A DNA stretch of 8,180 nucleotides from CAYJIX01 sp964370375. Lineage in GTDB: Bacteria > Desulfobacterota > Desulfovibrionia > Desulfovibrionales > Desulfovibrionaceae. Made by a program: the position numbers and the translations under genes. Positions within the stretch are counted from its first letter, which is position 1. Each line of letters starts with the position of its first letter. Below the pieces are notes generated by a model that made no database searches, was not told where the DNA came from, and saw only the letters and a program-made list of their open reading frames with translations. The stretch lies in contig CAYJIX010000078.1 in the NCBI GenBank assembly GCA_964370375.1, positions 1-8,180 of the forward strand, written 5' to 3'. This document shows, in pieces, positions 1 to 6,523 of this stretch.

Positions 1-1765
1 ATATGTTAAACTTGATGGAAAAAATGGTGGCATTGGAAAGCTTTTTTAAATAGGAAAGTTTGGAAATATCATCCCCCATAATGGCAATATCTGCTGCATC
101 AATGGCAATATCGCTTCCCATGGTGCCCATGGCAATACCCACAGAAGCCGTTTTTAATGCAGGAGCATCGTTAACGCCATCGCCAACCATGCAGACATGC
201 CCAAATTTTTGCGCAAGCTCTTGCACAGCCTGCACTTTCCCTTCAGGGAGTAGTGACGCCTGCACGTCAGATATGCCCACTTTATCTGCAATGAAATGGG
301 CACTTTTTTCATTGTCACCTGTTAAAAGTACGGTTTTGGCTATGCCTGCCTCTTTAAGTGAAGCTATGGCAATCGCTGACGTTTCTTTTATGGTATCAGA
401 AAGGCCTATGATTCCAAGCACCAAGCTGTCGTCTGCCGCAACAACCACAGCTTTACCTTCATGGCGCAAAGTGTCTATGCTTTGCAACATTTCAGGAGTA
501 AGCACAGCCTTTGTATGCTCTTCGATAAGTTTTTCATTGCCACAATAGATTGTTTTGCCATTCATGTTTGCCGAAACGCCTTTTCCCACAATCATGGAAA
601 AACCTTCAACATCTAGCAGCTGAACGTGATTTTCCTTGGAATAATGCACAATAGCCTTACCCAAGGGGTGTTCTGATCGGCTTTCTACCGATGCTACAGC
701 TGACAATAGCGCGTCCTTTTTCATTTGCTGAGGCAAAATATCGCTAACAGATAGTTTGCCTTGGGTAATGGTGCCGGTTTTGTCAAAGGCAAGAGTTGTA
801 ACCTGCCCCATAAGTTCTAAGGCTTCGCCTGATTTAATAAGCACCCCTCTTTTTGTGGCTTGGCCAATGGCAGCCATGATGGAGGTAGGCGTTGCAAGAG
901 CAAGGGCGCAGGGGCAAAACACAACAAGGATGGTAACAGCACGAACGAGCGCGTCATCTGGCCTATCAAGGGCAAAATTGAATATAGCATAGGTAACAAT
1001 GGCAATGACACAGGCCAAGGGAACCAAAATAGCAGCCCACTTGTCCACAATTTTTTGCGTGGGGCCTTTGGCCTGTTCTGCTTGTTCCACAAGCTTGATC
1101 ATTTTTTGTAACGAAGAATTTGCAAAAGACTTTGTGACCTTTATATCAACAGAACCAAAGCGATTGATGGTACCAGCAAAAACTTCGTCATTCATGCCCT
1201 TATCTACAGGAAGAGACTCCCCTGTCATGATAGACTGGTCCACAGAAGTATTGCCACTAACAATAATACCGTCTGAAGAAAAACTTTCTCCGGGTACAAT
1301 GCGCAAAATATCGCCCTCATGGATATCTTGCGCTGCAATGATTTCTTCCTTTGTTGTGCCGTCGGCAAGGCCTATGATTTTACGCCCTGTGCTAGGCACA
1401 AGGTCAAGGAGCTTTTCAATGCCTTTTTTGGCTTTTTCTACGGTGCGATCCTCAAGCCATTCACCGATAGCCATAATAAAGGCCACTTCACCTGCGGCAA
1501 AAACATCCCCAATATACACAGCCGCGCACATGGCAATGGTTATGAGCAAAGGGGATGTGATGCGCATTTGCATGGTGTTTGTTATGGCTAAATAACTTAA
1601 TGGAATACCGGATATAAATAAGGATACCCATGCAGGATTTACGGCAAAGCTAAAATCTGATCCCATAATGGGCAAGATATATTCAACAATAAAACTTGCT
1701 AAAAGAAACAGGCCGGAAATCCAAAGCATGGGCATAGAATTTAAGGCAAAAATATACTTTTTCAT
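1..1765 (-). CDS. Heavy-metal translocating P1B-type ATPase, C-terminus cut by window edge
   Basis: ATP-driven inner-membrane pump that exports a soft transition-metal ion. The open frame starts at the ATG at 1765 and continues without a stop to base 2, giving 588 residues. Visible landmarks: hydrophobic segments from about residue 12 to 105 ending in GEWLED (101-106); the actuator TGES (181-184); the membrane metal site CPC (284-286, in FCPCALALATP); the phosphorylated Asp in DKTGT (328-332); the SEHPLG His-Pro pair (H366-P367) typical of P1B pumps; TGDN (482-485); and the hinge GDGVNDAPAL from 528. No N-terminal GMxCxxC metal-binding domain precedes the first membrane helix. The last one or two helices lie outside the window. 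The start follows AAGAAGG, which overlaps the csoR stop, so the two genes are probably co-transcribed and coupled. The linked C-H-C CsoR regulator suggests Cu(I), but the CPC context does not settle the metal; Zn/Cd or Ni remain possible. Family call is very secure; substrate is inferred. Confidence 0.95.
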   Translation of the reverse strand, partial: MKKYIFALNSMPMLWISGLFLLASFIVEYILPIMGSDFSFAVNPAWVSLFISGIPLSYLAITNTMQMRITSPLLITIAMCAAVYIGDVFAAGEVAFIMAIGEWLEDRTVEKAKKGIEKLLDLVPSTGRKIIGLADGTTKEEIIAAQDIHEGDILRIVPGESFSSDGIIVSGNTSVDQSIMTGESLPVDKGMNDEVFAGTINRFGSVDIKVTKSFANSSLQKMIKLVEQAEQAKGPTQKIVDKWAAILVPLACVIAIVTYAIFNFALDRPDDALVRAVTILVVFCPCALALATPTSIMAAIGQATKRGVLIKSGEALELMGQVTTLAFDKTGTITQGKLSVSDILPQQMKKDALLSAVASVESRSEHPLGKAIVHYSKENHVQLLDVEGFSMIVGKGVSANMNGKTIYCGNEKLIEEHTKAVLTPEMLQSIDTLRHEGKAVVVAADDSLVLGIIGLSDTIKETSAIAIASLKEAGIAKTVLLTGDNEKSAHFIADKVGISDVQASLLPEGKVQAVQELAQKFGHVCMVGDGVNDAPALKTASVGIAMGTMGSDIAIDAADIAIMGDDISKLSYLKKLSNATIFSIKFNI

Positions 1766-1777
1766 ACTACAGCCTTC

Positions 1778-2053
1778 TTATATTGTTTTAGAAAACTGGT
1801 TTAACGCTGACAGTAAGTTTTTTATGGCCTCATCCTCTTCGCCACGTTTTATGCCATCAAGCACACAATGGTGCATATGCCCTTCTAAAACAATCTGACC
1901 TGTTTTATGCAGGGCTGATTTTATGGCACCGATTTGGATTAAAATCTGCTCACAGGGCTTATCTTCTTGCACCATTTTTTGCACGCCGCGCACTTGGCCT
2001 TCAATTTTTTTCAACCTTTTTTGCACGGCTTCAACGTCCATACATTGCTTCAT
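1778..2053 (-). CDS. csoR: CsoR/RcnR-family (DUF156) metal-sensing transcriptional repressor
   Basis: All-helical DNA-binding repressor of 91 residues, the usual length for the family, that releases its operator on binding metal. The N-terminal helix carries the characteristic RLKKIEGQVRGVQKMV (13-28). The metal ligands are visible as C34, H59 and C63. The 25- and 4-residue spacings are the same as C36-H61-C65 of the Cu(I) sensor CsoR. RcnR would have His at the last position, and the persulfide sensor CstR lacks the His. An additional Cys at residue 4 lies near the N-terminal ligand used by Ni/Co sensors of this family, so Ni is not excluded. The ATG at 2053 follows AAGGAG at good spacing. 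It is the first gene of an operon with the downstream P-type ATPase (12-nt gap), and the operator in its promoter makes autoregulation very likely. Confidence 0.9.
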   Translation of the reverse strand: MKQCMDVEAVQKRLKKIEGQVRGVQKMVQEDKPCEQILIQIGAIKSALHKTGQIVLEGHMHHCVLDGIKRGEEDEAIKNLLSALNQFSKTI

Positions 2054-2069
2054 ACAAGCTCCTTTTGAT

Positions 2070-2098
2070 ACTATATACCCCTATAGGGTATATGTAAA
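2070..2098 (-). promoter_or_regulatory. csoR-ATPase promoter with CsoR-type operator in the spacer
   Basis: Read on the minus strand: a -35 TTTACA (2093-2098), a 17-base spacer and a -10 TATAGT (2070-2075). The spacer is almost entirely a palindrome with exact 8-bp arms ATATACCC/GGGTATAT (2073-2093) around a 5-base centre. This matches the TACCC...GGGTA dyads known as CsoR operators. A repressor bound here would cover both promoter boxes. The predicted start gives a very short leader before the csoR ribosome binding site (AAGGAG, about 2059-2064). Confidence 0.82.
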
Positions 2099-2233
2099 AA
2101 AACAAATACATCTTAACGACAAAAGCGTCAAGCAAAAATGTGTGGAGCTTTTTTTAAAGCAAAAAACAACAGGCATAGCCGGTGGCTTTCTTATGCGCCT
2201 ATAAAGCTTTCTTTGTTCACCAGCGGTTAGGGG

Positions 2234-2336
2234 CTCGCAATGACGTTGAATCAAGTACAGATAAGACGAGGAGTACGGATTTTGAACGAAGCACATGTGT
2301 TTTGTTACGGCGTTCGTTGTTCAAGGTCATTGCGAG
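2234..2336. repeat. Inverted pair of TCATTGCGAG motifs
   Basis: CTCGCAATGACGTTGA at 2234-2249 and TCAAGGTCATTGCGAG at 2321-2336 are reverse complements at 15 of 16 positions, separated by 71 bases. The 11-base core GTCATTGCGAG is identical in both. The interval contains smaller dyads (TTGAACGAA at 2282-2290 against TTCGTTGTTCAA at 2313-2324). The arrangement resembles two head-to-head copies of a short dispersed palindromic repeat. Confidence 0.6.
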
Positions 2337-2400
2337 GAAAAGGGCTCAGCTATCATAGAAACAAAGACAAAACTTTTAGCCCTTTTCCGTGGCAATCCAC
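2326..2400. repeat. REP/MITE-like palindromic element (ATTGCGAGG...GGCAATCC type)
   Basis: The outer ends ATTGC (2329-2333) and GCAAT (2392-2396) pair. The inner arms GGAAAAGGGCT (2336-2346) and AGCCCTTTTCC (2378-2388) are exact 11-bp reverse complements around a 31-base loop. Three or four unpaired bases separate inner and outer stems. The end sequences GTCATTGCGAGG and GTGGCAATCCACC match a dispersed repeat commonly seen in bacterial genomes. Family identity is from memory; copy number elsewhere in this genome cannot be seen here. Confidence 0.65.
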
Positions 2401-2497
2401 CTGTGCCCTTTAGGGTGTGCCTTTTGCACCACAGGCAAAGATACTTTCTTCCCATGTACATTACCGCTCTAAACCATAGTACGCTATTTTGGCTGAT

Positions 2498-2561
2498 CTT
2501 TTTTTTGATTTGTTGACGTGCAGTTGTCAGGCCGCAGGTCTTTTATACAAATCAAAAAAAG
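2498..2561. repeat. AT-rich 15-bp inverted repeat
   Basis: CTTTTTTTTGATTTGT (2498-2513) and ACAAATCAAAAAAAG (2547-2561) are reverse complements except for one extra T. They enclose 33 bases that contain a TGAC (2514-2517)/GTCA (2526-2529) dyad. It lacks the GC-rich stem and following T-tract of an intrinsic terminator on either strand. Function is unknown; it may be an element end or a protein-binding dyad. Confidence 0.55.
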
Positions 2562-2628
2562 CTTTATTTACTGACGTATAGCTGTATGCTTTTTTGAACC
2601 CCCAGCCTAATGGTAGGTTTTTTTGGCA

Positions 2629-2663
2629 CAAAAAAAGCCCCCAACACACAAGGCGTCGGGGGC
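2629..2663 (-). terminator. Intrinsic terminator of the alcohol dehydrogenase gene
   Basis: On the minus strand GCCCCC (2658-2663) pairs with GGGGGC (2637-2642) around a 15-base loop and is followed by a run of Ts (2629-2636 on the plus strand are As). It lies about 37 nt past the dehydrogenase stop codon. Confidence 0.85.
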
Positions 2664-2699
2664 GGCAAGCTATACGTTAAACTTTATACAAAATATCTA

Positions 2700-3866
2700 T
2701 TAAAAATCAACTTTTTCGCCATAATAGGCACACTTAAAGAGCCTAGCCATGGTTGCATTGTCAATGGTACGGGGATTTGTACCTGTGCAAGGGTCTGCAA
2801 CGGCAGCAGCTGCAATGTCGTCCAATTGCGCCAAGAAGGCTTTTTCATCAACGCCAAATTCTTTCATGGTTTTGGGCATGTTCATTTGTGCTTTAAGATC
2901 CACTAGCTTAGCAACAAGCGCGTCCACAAGTTCAGCTGTGGTTGAGCCCGTAAGGCCAAGATATTTGGCAATCTGCGCATAGCGCTCGCCAGCCACTTTG
3001 GCATTGTATTTTACGACAAAGGGCAGATAAATGGCATTGGCACAGCCGTGCGGAATGTTGAAAATCTTACCGCTTTTATGAGCCATAGAGTGCACGATGC
3101 CCAAAATGGCATTGGAAAAAGACATGCCGGCCATGCACTGGGCTATGTGCATTTCTTTTCTGGCTTCTTCATCGCCATTATAGGATGCAACAACGTTATC
3201 GGCAATCATTTCAATGGATTTTAAGGCCAAAGAGTCGGTAATGGGGTTCGCCACAACAGAAGCATACGCTTCAAACGAGTGGGTCATGGCGTCCATGCCT
3301 GTGTTGGCCACAAGCAAGGGAGAAAGGCTTTTTACCAAATTCGTGTCCACAATGGCCACGTCAGGGGTGATGTTATAGTCGGCAATGGGATATTTTGTGC
3401 CTGTTTTTTCATCGGTGATGATGGAAAACGCCGTTACTTCTGTACCTGTGCCACTTGTGGTGGTTATGGCTACAAAATAGGCTTTTTTGCGAAGTGTTGG
3501 CAGGTTGAAAGGAATGGCTGCTTCTTCAAAGGTAAATTCGGGATTTTCATAAAAAATCCACATGGCTTTAGCTGCATCAATGGGGGATCCGCCGCCAACA
3601 CCGATAATGATATCAGGCTGATATTCATTCATGGCAGCAACACCGCGCATTACTGTGGCAACGCTTGGGTCGGCCTCAATGCCACAAAAGATAGAGCTTT
3701 CAATGCCGGCTTCTTTAAGATTGGCCTGAATGGTAGCTGTTGTGCCGTCATTAACCATTCTTTCAGAGCCAATAACAAGAATAGCTTTTGTGCCTTTAAG
3801 TGTTTTTAAGTGGTCTAAAGCGTTTTCGCCAAAATACACGTCTCTTGGAATAGTAAATCTTTTCAT
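2700..3866 (-). CDS. Iron-containing alcohol dehydrogenase (group III)
   Basis: Cytoplasmic NAD(P)H-dependent, divalent-metal (usually Fe2+) dehydrogenase interconverting an alcohol and its aldehyde. It is 388 residues long, typical for the family. The nucleotide-binding half has GVGGGSPIDAAK (89-100) and TTTSGTGTEVT (135-145). The metal ligands expected from FucO-type enzymes are visible: D192 and H196 in GMDAMTH, H259 in VHSMAH and H273 in IPHG, with H263 as the extra active-site His. It resembles the dehydrogenase half of AdhE and butanol/propanediol dehydrogenases more than FucO itself; the substrate cannot be read from sequence. The frame is open 41 codons further upstream, but that extension lacks family resemblance. 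The ATG at 3866 begins MKRFTIPRD and follows AAGGAAGG. An HxlR-family regulator lies upstream on the same strand and may control it. Confidence 0.93.
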   Translation of the reverse strand: MKRFTIPRDVYFGENALDHLKTLKGTKAILVIGSERMVNDGTTATIQANLKEAGIESSIFCGIEADPSVATVMRGVAAMNEYQPDIIIGVGGGSPIDAAKAMWIFYENPEFTFEEAAIPFNLPTLRKKAYFVAITTTSGTGTEVTAFSIITDEKTGTKYPIADYNITPDVAIVDTNLVKSLSPLLVANTGMDAMTHSFEAYASVVANPITDSLALKSIEMIADNVVASYNGDEEARKEMHIAQCMAGMSFSNAILGIVHSMAHKSGKIFNIPHGCANAIYLPFVVKYNAKVAGERYAQIAKYLGLTGSTTAELVDALVAKLVDLKAQMNMPKTMKEFGVDEKAFLAQLDDIAAAAVADPCTGTNPRTIDNATMARLFKCAYYGEKVDF

Positions 3867-3914
3867 CCCTAAATCCTTCCTTAAAAATTCAACGCAAAAT
3901 CGCGCTGCAACAAG

Positions 3915-3943
3915 CATATAGGCATGAAAAAAAATGTGCGCAA
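3915..3943 (-). promoter_or_regulatory. Candidate promoter of the alcohol dehydrogenase gene
   Basis: On the minus strand TTGCGC (3938-3943), a 17-base spacer and TATATG (3915-3920), giving a leader of roughly 40 nt before the ATG at 3866. Box matches are partial (four of six each). It lies just after the terminator-like hairpin at 3972-3994, consistent with a separate promoter for this gene. Confidence 0.5.
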
Positions 3944-3971
3944 GAAGGCACTTTATTGTCTGGTAAAAACA

Positions 3972-4001
3972 AAAAGGTGAGGTAGGCACCTTTTAGTGCC
4001 T
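3972..4001 (-). terminator. Terminator-like hairpin with overlapping alternative hairpin after hxlR
   Basis: On the minus strand AAAAGGTG (3987-3994) pairs exactly with CACCTTTT (3972-3979) around a 7-base loop and runs into TGTTTTTACC, a plausible weak intrinsic terminator about 55 nt past the regulator stop. A second stem, AGGCAC (3996-4001) with GTGCCT (3984-3989), loop 6 bases, uses some of the same bases, so the two cannot form together. Simple termination of the regulator transcript is the modest reading; attenuation into the dehydrogenase is possible. Confidence 0.5.
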
Positions 4002-4048
4002 TAAAATAATGTATGATTTTTAATAGTTAGAATTGAGCAAAAAGGATT

Positions 4049-4399
4049 TTATTCGTTATAGGACATGATAACTTTTTTTCCCCAACGGCTTAAACTTTCC
4101 AGTATGGGGATAACATCCTTTGCCAAAGGCGTGAGCGAATACTCAACCGTTGGCGGAGTTGATGGGTATACCGTGCGCGCAACAAGCTTGTTTTTTTCTA
4201 AAGTGCGTAATTGTTGCGTGAGCATTTTTTGCGTAATCCCCGGAATAATCTTAAAAAATTCATTGTACCTAATTTTATCTTCAAGGTGAAGACTCCACAA
4301 AATGGTTGATTTCCATTTTCCGGAAATCACTTCAAGAGCCACTTCCCTTTCATGAGTGAACTTGCTACAGCTCACTTTATTTTCGCGATCTTCTGGCAA
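4049..4399 (-). CDS. HxlR-family winged-helix transcriptional regulator
   Basis: DNA-binding regulator of 116 residues, normal for HxlR proteins. The hallmark region ALEVISGKWKSTILWSL (22-37 onward), the recognition segment ITQKMLTQQLRTLEKNKLVAR and the wing with YSLTPLAKDV are all present. C11 occupies the N-terminal Cys position that in some members (YodB, HypR) senses quinones or other electrophiles, so redox or aldehyde sensing is possible. The start is TTG at 4399, supported by AAAGGAGG five to six bases upstream; no better ATG is available before the conserved region. Same strand and directly upstream of the Fe-alcohol dehydrogenase, the likely regulatory target. Target and signal are inferred from proximity. 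Confidence 0.9.
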   Translation of the reverse strand: MPEDRENKVSCSKFTHEREVALEVISGKWKSTILWSLHLEDKIRYNEFFKIIPGITQKMLTQQLRTLEKNKLVARTVYPSTPPTVEYSLTPLAKDVIPILESLSRWGKKVIMSYNE

Positions 4400-4459
4400 A
4401 GTACCCTCCTTTACAGCCCGTTAAACGTAACAAGGCAAAATCTATACAGCAGTAACCAC

Positions 4460-4488
4460 ATCATACTGTTATTTTTGCAATCAATCAA
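4460..4488 (-). promoter_or_regulatory. Candidate promoter of the HxlR-family regulator
   Basis: On the minus strand TTGATT (4483-4488), a 17-base spacer and TATGAT (4460-4465, five of six matches), giving a leader of roughly 55 nt to the TTG start. It lies between the pyrE terminator and the regulator. A GGCACC motif sits just upstream of the -35 (plus-strand 4492-4497). Confidence 0.55.
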
Positions 4489-4524
4489 GGTGGTGCCGAG
4501 CAGAGTGGCGACTTTTTGATAGAC

Positions 4525-4559
4525 AAAAACCCCTTTTCTTGAATCAAAAAAAGGGGTTT
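4525..4559 (-). terminator. Intrinsic terminator of purB-pyrE
   Basis: AAACCCCTTTT (4527-4537) and AAAAGGGGTTT (4549-4559) form an exact 11-bp stem with an 11-base loop. On the minus strand the stem runs directly into TTTTTG. It begins about 33 nt past the pyrE stop. Confidence 0.88.
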
Positions 4560-4592
4560 CGCCTAAGCCATTGTATATACCGCAAAGAACAA

Positions 4593-5156
4593 CTATTTTT
4601 TGCCAAGCTCCACAAGTTCAGCGCGTGTAAAAATACTGCGCAGCTCATAGCCGGCTGCCTCAATGGCTTCGCGTCCGCCCTCGTTACGGTCAAGTACAGT
4701 ACACACAACCTTAATATTAAGGCCGGCAGCTTTAACACGCTCGCAAGCTGTCAAAAGGGAGGAGCCTGTGGTCACAACGTCTTCTACCATGGCAACCGTA
4801 TCTCCCGCCTGAAAATTGCCCATGCCTTCAACGTACTGGCCTGTACCATGTCCTTTGGCTTCTTTACGCACAATGAGGCCTGCCAAGGGGCGGCCTTTTT
4901 CGTGAGAAATAACGGTACTTGCCGCAATAAGCGGATCCGCACCAAGGGTCATGCCGCCAAGGCCTTTTACATCAAAAGGTTCGAGCAGTTCCGTAAAAAG
5001 CTGCCCGATAAGCCAAGACCCTTCAGGGTGCAGGGCTGTGACTCTGCAATCAAAATAATAATCACTTTTGCGGCCTGACGCTAAGGTAAAATCGCCTTCA
5101 CGGTAGGATTTTTCGATAAGGATGCGCGCAAGGCGTTGTCTATATTCTTGATTCAT
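4593..5156 (-). CDS. pyrE: Orotate phosphoribosyltransferase
   Basis: Converts orotate and PRPP to orotidine 5'-monophosphate and pyrophosphate, the fifth step of pyrimidine synthesis, in the cytoplasm. It is 187 residues, at the short end of the family but complete. Visible motifs: FTLASGRKSDYYFD (23-36) for substrate binding, the mobile catalytic loop RKEAKGHG (97-104), the PRPP-binding signature VAMVEDVVTTGSS (121-133), and the downstream VLDRNEGG (154-161). The A of its ATG is the last A of the purB TAA stop, and AGGAG lies about 8 bases upstream inside purB, so translation is probably coupled to purB. A strong terminator follows. Confidence 0.96.
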   Translation of the reverse strand: MNQEYRQRLARILIEKSYREGDFTLASGRKSDYYFDCRVTALHPEGSWLIGQLFTELLEPFDVKGLGGMTLGADPLIAASTVISHEKGRPLAGLIVRKEAKGHGTGQYVEGMGNFQAGDTVAMVEDVVTTGSSLLTACERVKAAGLNIKVVCTVLDRNEGGREAIEAAGYELRSIFTRAELVELGKK

Positions 5157-6475
5157 TATGAAAGCTCCTGGCCGAAGATACGGCGCAAAATGGTGTCTTC
5201 GTGTTTATTATAAAAGCCTTGGTCAAACAGTCCTGCCAAGGTTTGAGGATCAAGGCAGGCTGCAATTTCCGGGTCTTCCATGACATAGTCTTTAAAAGGA
5301 CGACGGTTTTCCCAGCTTTGCATGGCATTTTTTTGGGCGCACACGTAAGCCTTTTGGCGGGGCATGCCGGCTTCCACAAGGGCTGTTAAAACGCGCTGTG
5401 AAAAATACAGCCCATAGGATGCGTCAAGGTTGCGCTGCATGTTTTCGGGTATCACGCGCAAGTTTTCCAACAGATTGGAAAGACGATGCAAAATATAATC
5501 CATCAAAATGGTGGAATCAGGCATGATGACACGCTCAACAGATGAATGGCTGATGTCGCGCTCATGCCAAAGGGCCTGATTTTCAAGGGCAGCCATGGAA
5601 TTGGTCCGCACAAGGCGTGCAAGGCCTGTCATGTTTTCTGCCGAAATGGGATTTTTTTTGTGCGGCATGGCAGAGGAGCCTTTTTGCCCCTTGGCAAAGC
5701 CTTCTTCAACTTCCAACACTTCGGTACGCTGCAAATGGCGCAATTCAACGCAGATACGCTCCACAGTGCCTGCTGTAATGGCAAGGGCCGTGAAAAAATG
5801 GGCATGGCGGTCGCGCTGGATGATTTGTGTGGAAATACTATCAGGTTCAAGGCCCAAAAGCTTACAGGCCTTTGCTTCAACCTCAGGGCTTAGCAAGGCG
5901 TAAGTACCCACAGCACCTGACATTTTGCCAACACGCATGCCGTCCAAGGCGTCCACAAAGCGTTTGCGGTCTCTGGCACATTCTGCATAAAAATTGGCAA
6001 TTTTTAACGCAAAGGTGGTGGGTTCGGCATGGATACCATGGGTGCGCCCCATGCAAAGCCGCCCACGATAGCGCAAGGCCAAGGGTTTGAGCACGGAAAG
6101 CAATCGATCAAAACCCTGCACGATAAGCTCGCCAGCTTCCACCATAAGCAGGTTCCCTGCTGTGTCCACAATATCAGAAGAGGTGCAACCCAAATGGATA
6201 AAACGCGCAGACGGGCCAACACGCTCCTCAAGGGCCGTTAAAAAGGCAATGACATCATGGCGTGTGGTCTCTTCAATCTCTAAGGCGCGTGCTTCAAAGG
6301 CGGCATCAATAACGCCTTCTGTTTTGGCGCGGATTGTTTGCATGTCTTCTGCACTGATGGAACCGTGCGCATGCCACGCTTCACACACGGCAAGCTCAAC
6401 CTCTAACCAAGCTTGGTAACGGTTCCTAAGCGTCCAAATATTGCCCATTTGTGGGCGCGTATAACGGTCTATCAT
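5156..6475 (-). CDS. purB: Adenylosuccinate lyase
   Basis: Fumarase/aspartase-superfamily enzyme catalysing two steps: SAICAR to AICAR plus fumarate in de novo purine synthesis, and adenylosuccinate to AMP plus fumarate. It is 439 residues, near the length of the B. subtilis-type enzymes. Conserved pieces are in order: TRHDV (71-75), the TSSD region (98-101), GRTHGIHAEP (143-152) with the catalytic His in THG, and the fumarate-lyase signature loop GSSAMPHKKNP (266-276) with the catalytic Ser. The ATG at 6475 follows AAGGAGAT. It overlaps pyrE by one base, so both nucleotide pathways share a transcript. No frame damage seen. Confidence 0.97.
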   Translation of the reverse strand: MIDRYTRPQMGNIWTLRNRYQAWLEVELAVCEAWHAHGSISAEDMQTIRAKTEGVIDAAFEARALEIEETTRHDVIAFLTALEERVGPSARFIHLGCTSSDIVDTAGNLLMVEAGELIVQGFDRLLSVLKPLALRYRGRLCMGRTHGIHAEPTTFALKIANFYAECARDRKRFVDALDGMRVGKMSGAVGTYALLSPEVEAKACKLLGLEPDSISTQIIQRDRHAHFFTALAITAGTVERICVELRHLQRTEVLEVEEGFAKGQKGSSAMPHKKNPISAENMTGLARLVRTNSMAALENQALWHERDISHSSVERVIMPDSTILMDYILHRLSNLLENLRVIPENMQRNLDASYGLYFSQRVLTALVEAGMPRQKAYVCAQKNAMQSWENRRPFKDYVMEDPEIAACLDPQTLAGLFDQGFYNKHEDTILRRIFGQELS

Positions 6476-6523
6476 ACTATCTCCTTCATTGGGGCGGCAA
6501 TCCTTGATACGTTACGCAATCCT

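Larger units (their letters stand above)
2094..2628. other. Gene-free intergenic stretch with palindromic repeats
   Basis: About 530 bases between the csoR promoter and the alcohol dehydrogenase terminator. I see no credible protein gene. The short open frames here translate repeat DNA: one contains GHCEEKGSAI and another RHCEPLTAGE, peptides of the kind produced when ATTGCGAGG-type palindromic repeats are read through. The stretch holds an inverted pair of TCATTGCGAG motifs, a long hairpin at 2329-2396 and an AT-rich inverted repeat at 2498-2561, listed separately. No transposase remnant is visible. Confidence 0.6.

Noticed and set aside
60..1595. Several plus-strand open frames (60-548, 756-992, 860-1111, 999-1595)
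   Set aside because: They lie antisense to the P-type ATPase frame, which has every catalytic motif, and their translations show no family resemblance.
2081..2516. Small open frames at 2081-2296 (minus) and 2295-2516 (plus)
   Set aside because: They translate palindromic repeat DNA (peptides such as RHCEPLTAGE and GHCEEKGSAI), lack ribosome binding sites, and one overlaps the csoR promoter.
2605..2628. Possible plus-strand terminator (AGCCTA/TAGGTT stem then Ts)
   Set aside because: Only six pairs including a wobble, and no plus-strand gene lies upstream for it to end.
3279..3809. 176-codon plus-strand open frame
   Set aside because: Antisense to the conserved core of the Fe-alcohol dehydrogenase; Gly/Phe/Cys-rich shadow composition.
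3930..3955. Sigma-54 promoter in front of the dehydrogenase
   Set aside because: TGCC and TTGC occur close together, but the GG-N10-GC spacing required for -24/-12 elements is absent.
3867..3989. 41-residue N-terminal extension of the alcohol dehydrogenase frame
   Set aside because: It would cover the candidate promoter and terminator-like hairpin and has no dehydrogenase resemblance. The ATG at 3866 has a good ribosome binding site and begins with the family N-terminus.
4539..5078. 179-codon plus-strand open frame
   Set aside because: Antisense to pyrE, whose PRPP and catalytic loop motifs are intact.
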